Below, one piece after another: positions 53,221 through 63,376 of a stretch of 64,000 bases of DNA. A program made the position numbers and the translations under genes. Below the pieces are notes generated by a model. The model saw only the letters and a program-made list of their open reading frames with translations, made no database searches and had not been told where the DNA came from. Each line of letters starts with the position of its first letter. The stretch's first letter is position 1. Source of the stretch: Gracilimonas sp965227215 (GTDB taxonomy: Bacteria > Bacteroidota > Rhodothermia > Balneolales > Balneolaceae); NCBI GenBank assembly GCA_965227215.1, contig OZ245729.1:2170001-2234000 (forward strand), in the 5' to 3' direction.

Positions 53221-53245
53221 CTGAAAATGTTAGGAACTATTTCAG
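53221..53245. promoter_or_regulatory. Candidate operator upstream of tetR
   Basis: CTGAAA (53221-53226) and TTTCAG (53240-53245), an inverted repeat with a 13-base spacer just upstream of the promoter box. Position fits autoregulation by the TetR protein, as is common for efflux operons. Confidence 0.3.
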
Positions 53246-53253
53246 AATGTCAG

Positions 53254-53261
53254 TAGTTTTG
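53254..53261 (+). promoter_or_regulatory. Candidate -7 promoter box of the tetR-efflux operon
   Basis: TAGTTTTG is an exact TAnnTTTG match. It includes the in-frame GTG at 53261, so that codon would not be in the message, favouring ATG 53279 or 53297 as the tetR start. Confidence 0.4.
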
Positions 53262-53278
53262 TGACCTCAATTCAAAAA

Positions 53279-54001
53279 ATGACTGAAAGTCAATATATGG
53301 GAACATCCGAGCGCAAAGAGCGCGAGAAAGAACGAAAGAAGGTGCTGATCCTTGAGTCAGCCGAGGAGTTGATTCTCGAAAAGGGACTTGATCAACTTAA
53401 TATGGATGAAGTTGCTGAGCGGGCAGAGGTCAGTAAAGGTTCGTTGTACCATTATTTCAAGAATAAGACCGATCTGGTGCTGGGCATTTGTAATAAAGCA
53501 ACCAACATGCTTTCCAAGCAGATCTCGGATGTGCTAACACGCGACCTTCCCGGAATTGAAATGGTATATACCATCGGGGCAACCTTCCTGAATTTTGTAC
53601 GTGCTCACCCGGAGTTTTTTAGCTCCATGCGCTTTTTTGACAACCTGAAAGACACCGATCAGCTTGGTGAAAGTGAATACATAGAAATGTGTCAGTCTAA
53701 TATGGATACTTCTTTCACAAGCATGGTGCGTGCCATTCAGGTTGGTATGCAAGACGGCTCCATTAACGACTCATACGATGCAAAGGAGTTAGCTATTCTG
53801 CTATGGAGTACTTCTCACGGTATGGTGAATCTGGCTTATTTACATCAGAATACCCCACATTTTCAACTTTTGGAAAAGAATAAGCTAGAGATGAATTCTC
53901 TGTTTGAAGGCTACATGAAACTCATTGGCTGTGGAATTGCCACCGATGAGAGTAAAAAAGACATTGACTCAAAGTCAATTTTTGAAACAGAACTTAAATA
54001 G
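53279..54001 (+). CDS. TetR-family transcriptional regulator
   Basis: About 240 residues. Helix-turn-helix at about 22-68: AEELILEKGLDQLNMDEVAERAEVSKGSLYHYFKNKTDL (quoted regions: LNMDEVAERAEVSKGSLYHY). The C-terminal half is the ligand-binding domain. The operon behind it encodes a complete tripartite RND pump, so it most probably represses that pump. Gap of 53 bases to the tolC ATG. Confidence 0.88.
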   Translation: MTESQYMGTSERKEREKERKKVLILESAEELILEKGLDQLNMDEVAERAEVSKGSLYHYFKNKTDLVLGICNKATNMLSKQISDVLTRDLPGIEMVYTIGATFLNFVRAHPEFFSSMRFFDNLKDTDQLGESEYIEMCQSNMDTSFTSMVRAIQVGMQDGSINDSYDAKELAILLWSTSHGMVNLAYLHQNTPHFQLLEKNKLEMNSLFEGYMKLIGCGIATDESKKDIDSKSIFETELK

Positions 54002-54054
54002 AACCGTAGAAGCCCCCGCTTTTTTTGAACCAATTTTCAGAACCATCTAAACTA

Positions 54055-55527
54055 ATGACAACTCACTCACCCATGAGATTTACCTTCCTTGTTACCGGAG
54101 TGCTTTTGCTCTTACAATCAACAGCATTTGGACAAATAAAAGGCGATTCACTGTTTGCTGATGCCGAACTAACCCTGGAAGATGCCATTAAAGTGGCGGT
54201 GGCTAATAACCCACAGGTAAATCGGGCGCTGCTATCCGTGAAAGATGCGGACGAACTCGTTGATATTGCCTACTCTGAAGTGTATCCAAATATTTCTTCA
54301 AATATGAGCTATACCCGGAATTTTGAAGTTCCTGTAAACTTTATCCCAGCCATCATATTTGACCAAAATGCTGACCCCGATGAATTGGTTCCGGTAGCGT
54401 TTGGAACCGACAACAACTGGCAGGGCGGGTTTACCGTTACGCAGAACATTTTCAGGGGGGAAGTTTTTGTTGGACTGTCCACTTCCGAAATCTTTAAAAC
54501 CGTTCAGCAGGAGAATCTTCGGGCTACTACTCAACAGATTATTACACAGGCCCGGGTGGCTTATTACCGGGTACTGGTGGCTAAAGAGCAGCTTCGACTG
54601 CAGGAAACGCAGATTAAGCGCCTCGAGCAGAACCTGAAAGAGAACCGTGCTCGTCAGCAGGCCGGATTGGTTGACGAATATGCTGTACTTCAGCTGGAAG
54701 TTCAGCTGAGTAACCAACGCCCTCAACTAATCGAAGCTCAGTATGCTGTTGATGAAGCGTACCGCGGCCTGAAGGTTGCCCTGGGATTACCCCTGCAGAT
54801 TAATTTTGAGGTGACAGGAAATCTAAACGCTTTTGACATTGTATCGGAAGATGCGGGTGCTGAGGAGAACGCTCAGATCAAAAGAATTGATCAGATGAAT
54901 CTCTTTATATATCAGGAGGAAGAAGTAGCTACGGGTTCATTTATGGATGAGCGTGGTGACCTTCGTATTCTTGATGCCCGCTTAAACCTGAACGAAAAAG
55001 AAATTCAGGCTGTGAAGAGTAGATTTCTTCCAACCATCACAGCATCCTATAATTTGCAATGGAGTGCTGCTGAACCTGGTAGCCCCACCTTCTTTGAAAA
55101 CAATACAAGATTTCAAACACTAGGGATAAATGTAAGTTTGCCCATATTCGAAGGCTTCAAAAGAATGGCAGACGTTCAGCGTGCTCAAATTGCCCGTAAG
55201 GATATCGAAGAACAGATTCGCGCAGCAGAGTTGTCAGCCGAGAACGAAGTAGCCTCAGCGACGGAAGAACTGAACAAAAGTTTTGAGACAGCGGAAGCCC
55301 GAAAACAAGCTCTTGAGCAAGCAGAAGAAGGATATGAGCGGGCGCTGGCAAGGCTCGAAAATGGCATAGGTTCACAAATAGAAGTTACCGAAGCGGAGGT
55401 GCAGGTTCGTCAGGCAGAAGTTAATTATGCGCTGATGGTTTTTGAATACCTGAGCGCCAAAGCTCAATACGATCTGGCAACGGGACAGGTACCTTTTGTG
55501 GATACCATGGAAATGGAAGTAGAATGA
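54055..55527 (+). CDS. TolC-family outer-membrane efflux protein
   Basis: About 490 residues from ATG 54055 (a second ATG at 54073 directly precedes the signal peptide MRFTFLVTGVLLLL). Two long coiled-coil segments (about 165-235 and 355-440) of the OEP fold. Outer-membrane channel of the RND system. Confidence 0.9.
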   Translation: MTTHSPMRFTFLVTGVLLLLQSTAFGQIKGDSLFADAELTLEDAIKVAVANNPQVNRALLSVKDADELVDIAYSEVYPNISSNMSYTRNFEVPVNFIPAIIFDQNADPDELVPVAFGTDNNWQGGFTVTQNIFRGEVFVGLSTSEIFKTVQQENLRATTQQIITQARVAYYRVLVAKEQLRLQETQIKRLEQNLKENRARQQAGLVDEYAVLQLEVQLSNQRPQLIEAQYAVDEAYRGLKVALGLPLQINFEVTGNLNAFDIVSEDAGAEENAQIKRIDQMNLFIYQEEEVATGSFMDERGDLRILDARLNLNEKEIQAVKSRFLPTITASYNLQWSAAEPGSPTFFENNTRFQTLGINVSLPIFEGFKRMADVQRAQIARKDIEEQIRAAELSAENEVASATEELNKSFETAEARKQALEQAEEGYERALARLENGIGSQIEVTEAEVQVRQAEVNYALMVFEYLSAKAQYDLATGQVPFVDTMEMEVE

Positions 55528-55559
55528 TTTTTAACCATAAAGACACGAACTCAATCGAA

Positions 55560-56642
55560 ATGAAAAAATTTAATCTGATTTTAATTACTGTTTTTGCAGC
55601 TATTATTGCGGCCTGTTCGGGAGAAGCTCCGGAAGTTGCCAGTGATGAAGTAGTTGGAAAAACGGTAAACGTAGAAACAAGAATACTTCAGCCTGAAACA
55701 TTCAGAAGTCAGCTTCGGGTAGTGGGAAATGTAGAAACCAAAAATGATATCATGATTTCCGCCGAAGTGGGCGGACGCATCGTGGAGCAGTCAGCTGCAG
55801 AGGGGACCAAAGTTAAGAAAGGCCAAACCATTCTTCGGATTGATGATGCCAAACTTAGGCAAGAAAAAGCTCGCCTTGAAGCAGCAACCGAGCAAGCACG
55901 GGAAAATTACGAGCGTCTGCAACGAGTATATGAGGAAAGTGAAATAGGCTCGGAAATTAAAGTGCTGAATGCAAAGTTCAATTATCAGCAAAATAAGTCT
56001 GCACTGGAGTCGATTAAAGTTGATCTGGAAAACACCACTATTTCAGCGCCTTTTGCCGGTACGGTAGAGCAGTTCATGCTGGAGGAAGGCGAAATGGCGA
56101 GCCCGGGAACGCCTGTTGTCCGGTTAATCGGGACCAATACCTACATTGTGACGGCCGGAGTACCTGCCCGCTATGCGGATGTGGTTCAGTCGGGCGATGA
56201 CGTTGAAGTATGGTTTGATACTCAGAATGCGGATACCCTTCAGGGAAAAATATCTTTTGTGGGGAACAGCATTGATCCGCAAAGTCGCACATTCCGAATC
56301 GAGGTTCTGCTTCCGGTTCAGCAAAAAAGCTATAAAGTAGATATGATTGCGAACCTTCTACTGAATACCCTGATGGAAGAAAACGTGCTGGTTGTGAGCG
56401 AAGAATTTATTTATAAGGAAGAAGATGAGTTTATCACTTATGTAAAAACTGAGAATGAGGACGGCATTCCCGTTGCTGAAAGAAGAGTGGTGGAATTAGG
56501 TCCTTCATACCGATCAGATGTAATTATAAGAAGCGGACTAAACCCGGGTGAAGAATTGATCACGATCGGTTCTGCTTTTCTTAATGATGGTGTAAGATTG
56601 AACATTGTAGAAGCCCGAAATAGTGATCTTGCATCCAATTAA
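55560..56642 (+). CDS. RND efflux periplasmic adaptor lipoprotein
   Basis: About 360 residues from ATG 55560, with lipobox ending in Cys19 (IIAACSGE). Barrel-sandwich segments VVGNVETKNDIMISAEVGGRI and ISAPFAGTVEQFMLEEGE, a short coiled-coil hairpin between, then beta-barrel and membrane-proximal domains. An upstream ATG at 55524 overlaps the tolC stop but would put 12 polar residues before the signal peptide. Confidence 0.9.
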   Translation: MKKFNLILITVFAAIIAACSGEAPEVASDEVVGKTVNVETRILQPETFRSQLRVVGNVETKNDIMISAEVGGRIVEQSAAEGTKVKKGQTILRIDDAKLRQEKARLEAATEQARENYERLQRVYEESEIGSEIKVLNAKFNYQQNKSALESIKVDLENTTISAPFAGTVEQFMLEEGEMASPGTPVVRLIGTNTYIVTAGVPARYADVVQSGDDVEVWFDTQNADTLQGKISFVGNSIDPQSRTFRIEVLLPVQQKSYKVDMIANLLLNTLMEENVLVVSEEFIYKEEDEFITYVKTENEDGIPVAERRVVELGPSYRSDVIIRSGLNPGEELITIGSAFLNDGVRLNIVEARNSDLASN

Positions 56643-56675
56643 TGATTTTAAAAACGATTTTGGAGAAATAGTACG

Positions 56676-59600
56676 ATGAGTGCCGATGATTTAACAAATG
56701 GTGCCGGAACAGAAAAGTCGATACCGGATAGTTCGAACCGGAAAGAATTTTGGTTATCCTCATTTTCAGTAGACAACCGTATCAGTGTGTTGGTATTGAT
56801 TATGCTGGTGGCCGTTTTAGGGATTGTGTCTTATATCACCATTCCAAAAGAGTCTTTTCCGAACATTACGGTTCCGAATATTTTTGTAGTGACGGTTTAT
56901 CCGGGGGTTTCACCGGAGGACATGGAAAGTCTGGTTACGAGAAAACTTGAGGATGAGCTGAGCAACATCAGCGACGTTAAAACCATGACATCTACTTCTT
57001 CGGAAGGGTATTCGAATATCAACCTGGAGTTTAATACCGGCATTGATATTGATGAAGCCCTGCAGAAAGTGCGTGAAAAAGTGGACCTGGCGAAGCCTGA
57101 GCTTCCGGAAGATGCTGAAGATCCGACTATCCAAGAGGTAAATCTCTCTGAGTTTCCTATCATGCAGGTAAACCTGTCGGGCGATTACAGTCTCGACATT
57201 CTCAAAGAAATTGCCGAGGATTTACAGGAAGACATAGAAGCCGTTCCATCTGTTTTAGGAGTTGATTTAACCGGTGGTTTGGAACGGGAGGTTCAGGTGG
57301 ATGTGGACCTGCCCAAGATGAAGTATTACAACCTCAGCTTCACTGATATTATCGCGGCCATTCAGCAAGAAAACGTAACCGTACCCGGTGGTGATATCAC
57401 CGTAGGTACTAAAAATTTCCTGCTACGTGTTCCCGGGCAATATGAAACGACGGCTCCGCTTGAAGATATTGTCGTTAAAGCAGATGATGACAAGCCTGTT
57501 TATATCCGGGATGTAGCTAATGTTACTTTCGGCTATAAAGAGCGAGAAACCTACTCCACCCTCGATGGGTCGCCGGTAATTACGCTTGGGATAAAGAAAA
57601 GAACCGGCCAAAATATTCTGGATACCTCTACGGAAGTAAAAGCTATTCTGGAAGAAGCATTGCCGGCTTTGCCACCAAGTACGGTTTATAAAATTACCAA
57701 CGACCAGAGTAAAGATGTGGTTAGTATGGTTTCAAACCTAGAGAACAATATTATCTCGGGTTTGATTCTGGTTGTGGGCGTGTTGCTGTTCTTCCTTGGG
57801 GTGAGAAATGCCTCATTTGTAGGTATATCTATTCCTCTTTCCATGTTTTTATCATTTATCATATTGAGTGCGTTGGGTATCACCATGAACATGATTGTAC
57901 TGTTCTCCCTGATCTTGGCACTGGGTATGCTGGTGGATAATGCCATTGTAGTAGTGGAAAATATTTATCGTTACCTGGAAGAAGGCTTTGATAATTTTGA
58001 GGCCGCCAAAAAAGGAACCGGTGAAGTGGCTTTACCTATTATTACCGGAACCACAACAACCATAGCGGCTTTTGCCCCTATGATTTTTTGGCCGGGTATT
58101 GTTGGTGAATTCATGGGATACCTTCCTAAAACTCTGATCATCACCTTGAGTAGCTCATTGTTCGTCGGGTTAATTATTAACCCTGTTATTTGTGCTTTAT
58201 TCATGAGGGTAGATACCGAACAGGGTAAAGCAGTTATGACAAAAAAAGGAAAACGAATTCTGTATGGTATACTTGGAGTTATTGGGCTGATATTGGTTGT
58301 CTCAAGTTTTGTTACCTGGACTATGCTCATTATTCTTGGAGTGATATTATGGGCTACCAACAAATACTTTCTGGAACCGGTTGGAAACTGGTGGCAGCGT
58401 GAAGGCCTTAACAAAGTGCTCGATAAATATGAAGACACACTGGAGTGGGCATTAAACCATCGCCTTTCAACCATTGGAATTTCGGTAGCTGTACTGGTTT
58501 CCAGTTTCATTGTGTTCGGGGCATTTTTCCCGGGATCAGAATTCTTCCCGGAAGACATTCCACCGAGAGACATCTACGTGCAAATCGAAACACCCGTCGG
58601 CTCGGATGTGGAGTTCACCAAGAGCGTAGTAGATAAAGTAGCCGCTCGTGTAGAGCAGATGCCTTACAATGTAGATTATAATACCATTCTGGCTACTTCG
58701 GGTGCAGCGATTACCAGCGACCCGGCCGCATCGGGAGGAAATTCAACCCACCTGGGAACGGTAGCTATCAACTTTGTGGATTATGAGGAGCGCCAGAAAG
58801 GAGTGTTTGAAGCGATGGAATACATGCGGAATGATTTGTCAGGGCTTGTTGCCGGGGCTAAAATTACCGTTGAGAAACCGCAAGACGGCCCACCTACAGG
58901 GCCTCCGATTAACCTGGAAATTTCCGGTCCCCAAATGGATCAGTTAACGCGCATTTCGAATCGCGTGCTGGAGATCATGGAAGAAGACTCCATCTTCGCC
59001 AAGCTCGATGGACTTGAAAGTGATTTACCGGAAGCCAGACCTGAAGTGAAGGTAGAGGTAGACCGCGAAAAGGCAGCACTATTCGACCTCAGTACAAATG
59101 AAGTTGGGATGACGGTGCGACAGGCTATTAATGGGGTGGAGGCTTCCAAGTTCCGCGATGGTAAAGAAGAGTACGAGATAATTGTCCGCCTCTCGGATGA
59201 ATACAGAGATGATCTCAGTACCCTGGCTGATTTGACTATCTTTCACGAAGGCGTTCAGGTACCTCTTTCAGAAGTAGCAACATGGGAAGTTGGAGACGGC
59301 TTTGGTGGTATTCGACATAAAGAATCTGAGCGGGTTATTACCGTGAGTGCAGATGTTCGTTCCGGTTACCAGTCAAATGCTGTGTTGGCTGAAGCACAGG
59401 TGTTGTTGGAGGATTATCTTAATGGATTGCCCGGTGGCTACTCGTACGAATGGACCGGACAGCAGCAGGATCAGCAGGAGTCATTTGAATTCCTGGGTAA
59501 AGCTTTTCTTATAGCTTTATTCCTTATTGCGTTCATCCTGGTTTCACAGTTCAATTCGGTAGCTAAACCAGTCATTATTTTAAGTTCAGTGATTATGTCT

Positions 59601-60164
59601 ACTGCCGGTGTATTTTATGGTTTGGTGACCTTCCAGATGGCACTTGGACTGATGGCTATACTCGGGATTATATCGCTGGCAGGGGTAGTTGTGAATAACG
59701 CCATTGTACTTATTGACTATATAGACATTCTGAGAACCCGGGACGGTCTTGACCTGAGAAGTGCCTTGATTGAAGGTGGTAAAGTGCGTTTCCGTCCGGT
59801 AATCTTAACAGCTATCACTACAACACTTGGTTTGGTACCATTGGCTATCGGCTTCAACTTTGACTTTATAACCTTAGTTGGAAGCCCGATTACCTTCTTC
59901 TCAAACCTCAGTGAATACATATTCTGGGGCGGTGAACAAGCAGCTTGGTGGGGCCCGATGGCTATTGCCGTAATAGTTGGTTTGATTTTCGCCACAGCCT
60001 TAACGCTTATCTTGGTTCCTGTACTCTACAGTGTGATTGAGCGAGGCAGAAGAAAAGTGAATACCATTATGTTCGGAACAACTGAACCCGGTATCATAAA
60101 AGATCAAAGTGAGTTAAATGGCGAGTCTAAAGGCAAGCCTGCTTTAGAACCCTCTGCCGGTTAA
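56676..60164 (+). CDS. RND efflux permease (AcrB/HAE-like)
   Basis: 1162 residues, about 120 more than AcrB. First helix near 28-48, large porter loops, motif LALGMLVDNAIVVVENIYR (about 410-428) in TM4, and a second half with GVVVNNAIVLIDYI. The extra length includes a pair of hydrophobic segments between TM6 and TM7 (about 525-568) and an aromatic insertion between the last two helices (WGGEQAAWWG). Exports drugs or lipophilic compounds by proton motive force; substrate unknown. Ends with a terminator at 60183. Confidence 0.93.
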   Translation: MSADDLTNGAGTEKSIPDSSNRKEFWLSSFSVDNRISVLVLIMLVAVLGIVSYITIPKESFPNITVPNIFVVTVYPGVSPEDMESLVTRKLEDELSNISDVKTMTSTSSEGYSNINLEFNTGIDIDEALQKVREKVDLAKPELPEDAEDPTIQEVNLSEFPIMQVNLSGDYSLDILKEIAEDLQEDIEAVPSVLGVDLTGGLEREVQVDVDLPKMKYYNLSFTDIIAAIQQENVTVPGGDITVGTKNFLLRVPGQYETTAPLEDIVVKADDDKPVYIRDVANVTFGYKERETYSTLDGSPVITLGIKKRTGQNILDTSTEVKAILEEALPALPPSTVYKITNDQSKDVVSMVSNLENNIISGLILVVGVLLFFLGVRNASFVGISIPLSMFLSFIILSALGITMNMIVLFSLILALGMLVDNAIVVVENIYRYLEEGFDNFEAAKKGTGEVALPIITGTTTTIAAFAPMIFWPGIVGEFMGYLPKTLIITLSSSLFVGLIINPVICALFMRVDTEQGKAVMTKKGKRILYGILGVIGLILVVSSFVTWTMLIILGVILWATNKYFLEPVGNWWQREGLNKVLDKYEDTLEWALNHRLSTIGISVAVLVSSFIVFGAFFPGSEFFPEDIPPRDIYVQIETPVGSDVEFTKSVVDKVAARVEQMPYNVDYNTILATSGAAITSDPAASGGNSTHLGTVAINFVDYEERQKGVFEAMEYMRNDLSGLVAGAKITVEKPQDGPPTGPPINLEISGPQMDQLTRISNRVLEIMEEDSIFAKLDGLESDLPEARPEVKVEVDREKAALFDLSTNEVGMTVRQAINGVEASKFRDGKEEYEIIVRLSDEYRDDLSTLADLTIFHEGVQVPLSEVATWEVGDGFGGIRHKESERVITVSADVRSGYQSNAVLAEAQVLLEDYLNGLPGGYSYEWTGQQQDQQESFEFLGKAFLIALFLIAFILVSQFNSVAKPVIILSSVIMSTAGVFYGLVTFQMALGLMAILGIISLAGVVVNNAIVLIDYIDILRTRDGLDLRSALIEGGKVRFRPVILTAITTTLGLVPLAIGFNFDFITLVGSPITFFSNLSEYIFWGGEQAAWWGPMAIAVIVGLIFATALTLILVPVLYSVIERGRRKVNTIMFGTTEPGIIKDQSELNGESKGKPALEPSAG

Positions 60165-60182
60165 AACTTAAAAAGGAATAGT

Positions 60183-60222
60183 AAAAGCCCGTTTTCTTTT
60201 TCAACAGGAAGCGGGCTTTTTT
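60183..60222 (+). terminator. Terminator of the RND operon
   Basis: AAAAGCCCG (60183-60191) pairs with CGGGCTTTT (60212-60220), with extra TTC/GAA pairing inside, and runs into six T. Confidence 0.75.
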
Positions 60223-60269
60223 GTTTGCGAAAACTTTTATCTTACGTCAAAAATTAAAAATAACATTCC

Positions 60270-60677
60270 GTGATACAACGACTACAAACTGTATTTTTGG
60301 CACTGGCATCCATACTTAATCTTTTGGTTTACTTTACGCCCATTTATGAGAAAGCAATGAGCGATCCCCAACTCTGGATCGGTATTGGGCTGGCCAGTTC
60401 GTTATTAGTAGCTTTGATTAAAAACGTCTTTTCCATATTTCTTTATAATAACCGGAAAACCCAACTGGCATGGGTAAAAAGAGCGGCGCTGTTGCAGGTA
60501 ATAGGACTTGGATTTTGCATAGGTGTTTTGTTTTCGTTGGGAGGAATTGGAACTTACCTGTGGGATGAAGCGCTCGGAACCGGGCTTGTTGGAGTAGGTC
60601 TCCTGCTTCAGATTTTAGCCCTGCGTTTCATCAAGAAAGATGAAGAATTAGTTCGTTCAATGGATCGAATCCGATAG
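60270..60677 (+). CDS. DUF4293 family membrane protein
   Basis: 135 residues, four membrane helices, beginning MIQRLQTVFLALASIL, the family's characteristic N-terminus. GTG start. The family is confined to Bacteroidota relatives and is often near rho; function unknown. The next gene begins seven bases later. Confidence 0.8.
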   Translation: MIQRLQTVFLALASILNLLVYFTPIYEKAMSDPQLWIGIGLASSLLVALIKNVFSIFLYNNRKTQLAWVKRAALLQVIGLGFCIGVLFSLGGIGTYLWDEALGTGLVGVGLLLQILALRFIKKDEELVRSMDRIR

Positions 60678-60684
60678 GAGTATT

Positions 60685-61602
60685 TTGAGTCAGGATTATT
60701 CAAAAGCCAAAGTCTATCTGATCCTTGTAATTGGGCTTACTACCTTTGGTTTTGCCCCCATTTTAGTAAAGTTCGCTACCGAACATTCGGCCCTTTTGTT
60801 GGTGGCCATTCGTACGGTAGGTGCTTTTTTGATGCTACTACCCTTCTATATCTATCAAAAAAAGAGCGACAAATACGATGTAAAGCCCGTTGGCAATGAA
60901 ACCAAGTGGATGATCTGTGCCGGAATCGCGTTAGGGCTTCACTTTACACTCTGGATCAGCTCACTTTATTACACCTCGGTGGCTTCAGCCTCGGTGCTGG
61001 TTACCATTCACCCCATTATGCTGATCGTTGCCGAACGAATTTTATATAAAATGAAGTTTGCACCAACTGTTTGGATTGGGGTATTTATTGCTTTTGCAGG
61101 ATCCGTTCTACTGGGGATCTCTGACTATAATACAGAGTCAACCTTCGCTAATCCCTTACTTGGTAATGCGATGGCTTTTGGAGCAGCAGCTATCTTTGCT
61201 GTCTATTTTCTGATCGGAAGAAAAATCCGACAAAACCGATCCTGGCTTGGATATGTATTTCCCGTTTATGGCTATGCAGCAGCAACTTGTGTCACTATTT
61301 TGCTGATTGTGGAAGGAATTCCAGAACAAATATCTCCGGTTGTGATTTGGGTAGGGCTGGGATTAGCCATTGGCCCACAGCTGATGGGGCATGGTTCTCT
61401 TAACTACGCCGTCAAGTTTGTTTCACCAACATTGTTGTCTACACTGATTTTGACGGAACCCATATTTGCGACCGTGCTTGCGTTTTTTATTCTCGGAGAA
61501 CTTCCGCCCATTCTTTCTTTTGTAGCCATATTTGTGACCTTGGTTGGGGTAGTCCTTACCTGGAAAAAGAAGCCAAAACATAAGAGAGAAATCGAAGAGT
61601 AG
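60685..61602 (+). CDS. EamA/DMT-family transporter
   Basis: 305 residues, ten membrane helices in two EamA repeats. TTG start at 60685, supported by AGGAG six bases before it, one of few clear Shine-Dalgarno sequences here. Substrate unknown; only distantly similar to the other DMT transporter at 52.2 kb. Confidence 0.87.
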   Translation: MSQDYSKAKVYLILVIGLTTFGFAPILVKFATEHSALLLVAIRTVGAFLMLLPFYIYQKKSDKYDVKPVGNETKWMICAGIALGLHFTLWISSLYYTSVASASVLVTIHPIMLIVAERILYKMKFAPTVWIGVFIAFAGSVLLGISDYNTESTFANPLLGNAMAFGAAAIFAVYFLIGRKIRQNRSWLGYVFPVYGYAAATCVTILLIVEGIPEQISPVVIWVGLGLAIGPQLMGHGSLNYAVKFVSPTLLSTLILTEPIFATVLAFFILGELPPILSFVAIFVTLVGVVLTWKKKPKHKREIEE

Positions 61603-61870
61603 CCCTCCATTTGCGGTAATTTTATTCAATACGGAAGATGAATTTGTGCTCATTCAACACATAGAATATCGATAAGTCAATACAAATCAAGAGTAAAAGG
61701 CATTTCGTGAACCTTTTCGGGTATTTCAGCGTTAGAAATGCTGAACTAGATTAGACATTACTAAGAATTCAGGAATTCAGCTTAAATAGGTGTATCATTA
61801 CTATTGGCAGATGGAATTGTGACTTCATTATAGAATTGATTTCAAACGATAATGAAAACAACATCACTTA

Positions 61871-63376
61871 ATGCTATTTGAAAGAGATAACATCATTGGA
61901 TTGTCTAAGTATTTGCTTCTCACCGGTTGTGGAGCGATGCTTCTACTAAGTTGTTCCCAACCTTCCGACCAACCTGGGAATAGCGAAACACTTCCTGTTT
62001 CTGTAAGTGAACCTATTGAGAGAGACTTTGCAGAGATTAAAAGGAACGGCGTACTCCGTATGATTACCAGCTACAGTTCCGGTTCCTATTTCTTGTATAA
62101 AGGTGTGCAGGTTGGTTTTGAATATGAGCTGCTAAAGGCATTCACAAAAGAAAACAACCTTGCCCTTGAGGTGGTGATTACCGGTCCCGATGAAAGTCCT
62201 TATGACCTGCTCAATAGTGGTCGTGGAGATATTATTGCAGCTAATTACACTATTACTCCGGAACGGAAACAAGTTGTAGAGTTTACCCGTCCGTACAATA
62301 TGGTTGATCAACTAATTGTAGTTTCGGATGATCTGGGGTATAAACCGGAAAGCATCTCGGATATGGAAGGTATTCCCATCAGTGTTCGGCGAAACAGCTC
62401 TTATTATGTGCGTTTGAAGGAGTTAAAAGACGAAGGATTTCCGGTGAACATCAACATAATTCCTGAAGATATGGACACCGAGTCGGTACTATTTCAGGTG
62501 GCAGCTGGTACCTATGAAGCTACGGTTGCCGATGATAATATTTTTGATGCAGCCGACAAGTATATGAATGGATTGGTTAAAGGCCCTCTTATAGCCGAAA
62601 GTGATACGATTGCATGGGCAGTACGAAAAAATGCTCCCGACCTTGAGTATCAATTAAATCGTTTCCTTTACAAGCATTTTCGTTTTGATGAGGAGGGGGT
62701 TCCTAAACGTTCTGCATTCTTGAATGTATTGCGGAAAAAGTACTTTGAGTCGGGTAACCAAATTGCTGACTATTATAGCCCCAATTATCAGGGAGAGCAA
62801 TATGGCACTATTTCACCTTATGACAACATGATTCGGGAGGTGGCTGATGAAATGGACATCGACTGGGTAATGCTGACTGCTATAGCCGCTCAGGAATCTA
62901 AATTTAACCCAAGCTCAGTAAGCTGGGCCGGTGCCGTAGGGATTATGCAAGTTTTGCCCAGATTTTCAGAAATTTCATCTGATTCGCTGTACATCCCGGA
63001 AGTGAATATTCGAGAAGGTGCTAGAATTTTGGCTTCTCACCTTGACCATTACGCTTATATGGATTCCACCAATAAATGGTCTTTTGCATTGGCTGCATAT
63101 AATGCCGGTTCCGGTCACCTGGCTGATGCCCGCCGGCTTACTATCGATCATAATAAAGACCCAAATAAGTGGGAGCATGTGTCAGAATCTCTATTAAAAC
63201 TGATGCAGCGTAAGTATTACCAAAATGCCCGATATGGTTTTTGCCGGGGGATAGAAACAGTTCGGTATGTGAATGAAATTATGAACCGGTACAGCACGTA
63301 TCAAACAATATTGGCACATAACAGAGAGAAGACCGCAACGGGAACCGGAGTGCTGGGTTTTAAAACCTTTAATTAA
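61871..63376 (+). CDS. MltF-like membrane-bound lytic murein transglycosylase
   Basis: 501-residue lipoprotein (lipobox ending in Cys28). Residues about 50-290 form an amino-acid-type solute-binding domain, and about 325-490 the SLT transglycosylase domain with catalytic Glu342 in AAQESKFNP, then GIMQVLP and AAYNAGSG. Cleaves peptidoglycan strands to 1,6-anhydro products; the binding domain regulates it in MltF. Its last eight bases (TTAATTAA) are shared with the stop of the convergent phosphatase gene. Confidence 0.9.
   Translation: MLFERDNIIGLSKYLLLTGCGAMLLLSCSQPSDQPGNSETLPVSVSEPIERDFAEIKRNGVLRMITSYSSGSYFLYKGVQVGFEYELLKAFTKENNLALEVVITGPDESPYDLLNSGRGDIIAANYTITPERKQVVEFTRPYNMVDQLIVVSDDLGYKPESISDMEGIPISVRRNSSYYVRLKELKDEGFPVNINIIPEDMDTESVLFQVAAGTYEATVADDNIFDAADKYMNGLVKGPLIAESDTIAWAVRKNAPDLEYQLNRFLYKHFRFDEEGVPKRSAFLNVLRKKYFESGNQIADYYSPNYQGEQYGTISPYDNMIREVADEMDIDWVMLTAIAAQESKFNPSSVSWAGAVGIMQVLPRFSEISSDSLYIPEVNIREGARILASHLDHYAYMDSTNKWSFALAAYNAGSGHLADARRLTIDHNKDPNKWEHVSESLLKLMQRKYYQNARYGFCRGIETVRYVNEIMNRYSTYQTILAHNREKTATGTGVLGFKTFN

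Noticed and set aside
57971..58573. 200-codon open frame on the minus strand within the RND gene
   Set aside because: Antisense to conserved transmembrane and porter segments, with a Ser/Thr/Pro-rich composition typical of shadow frames.
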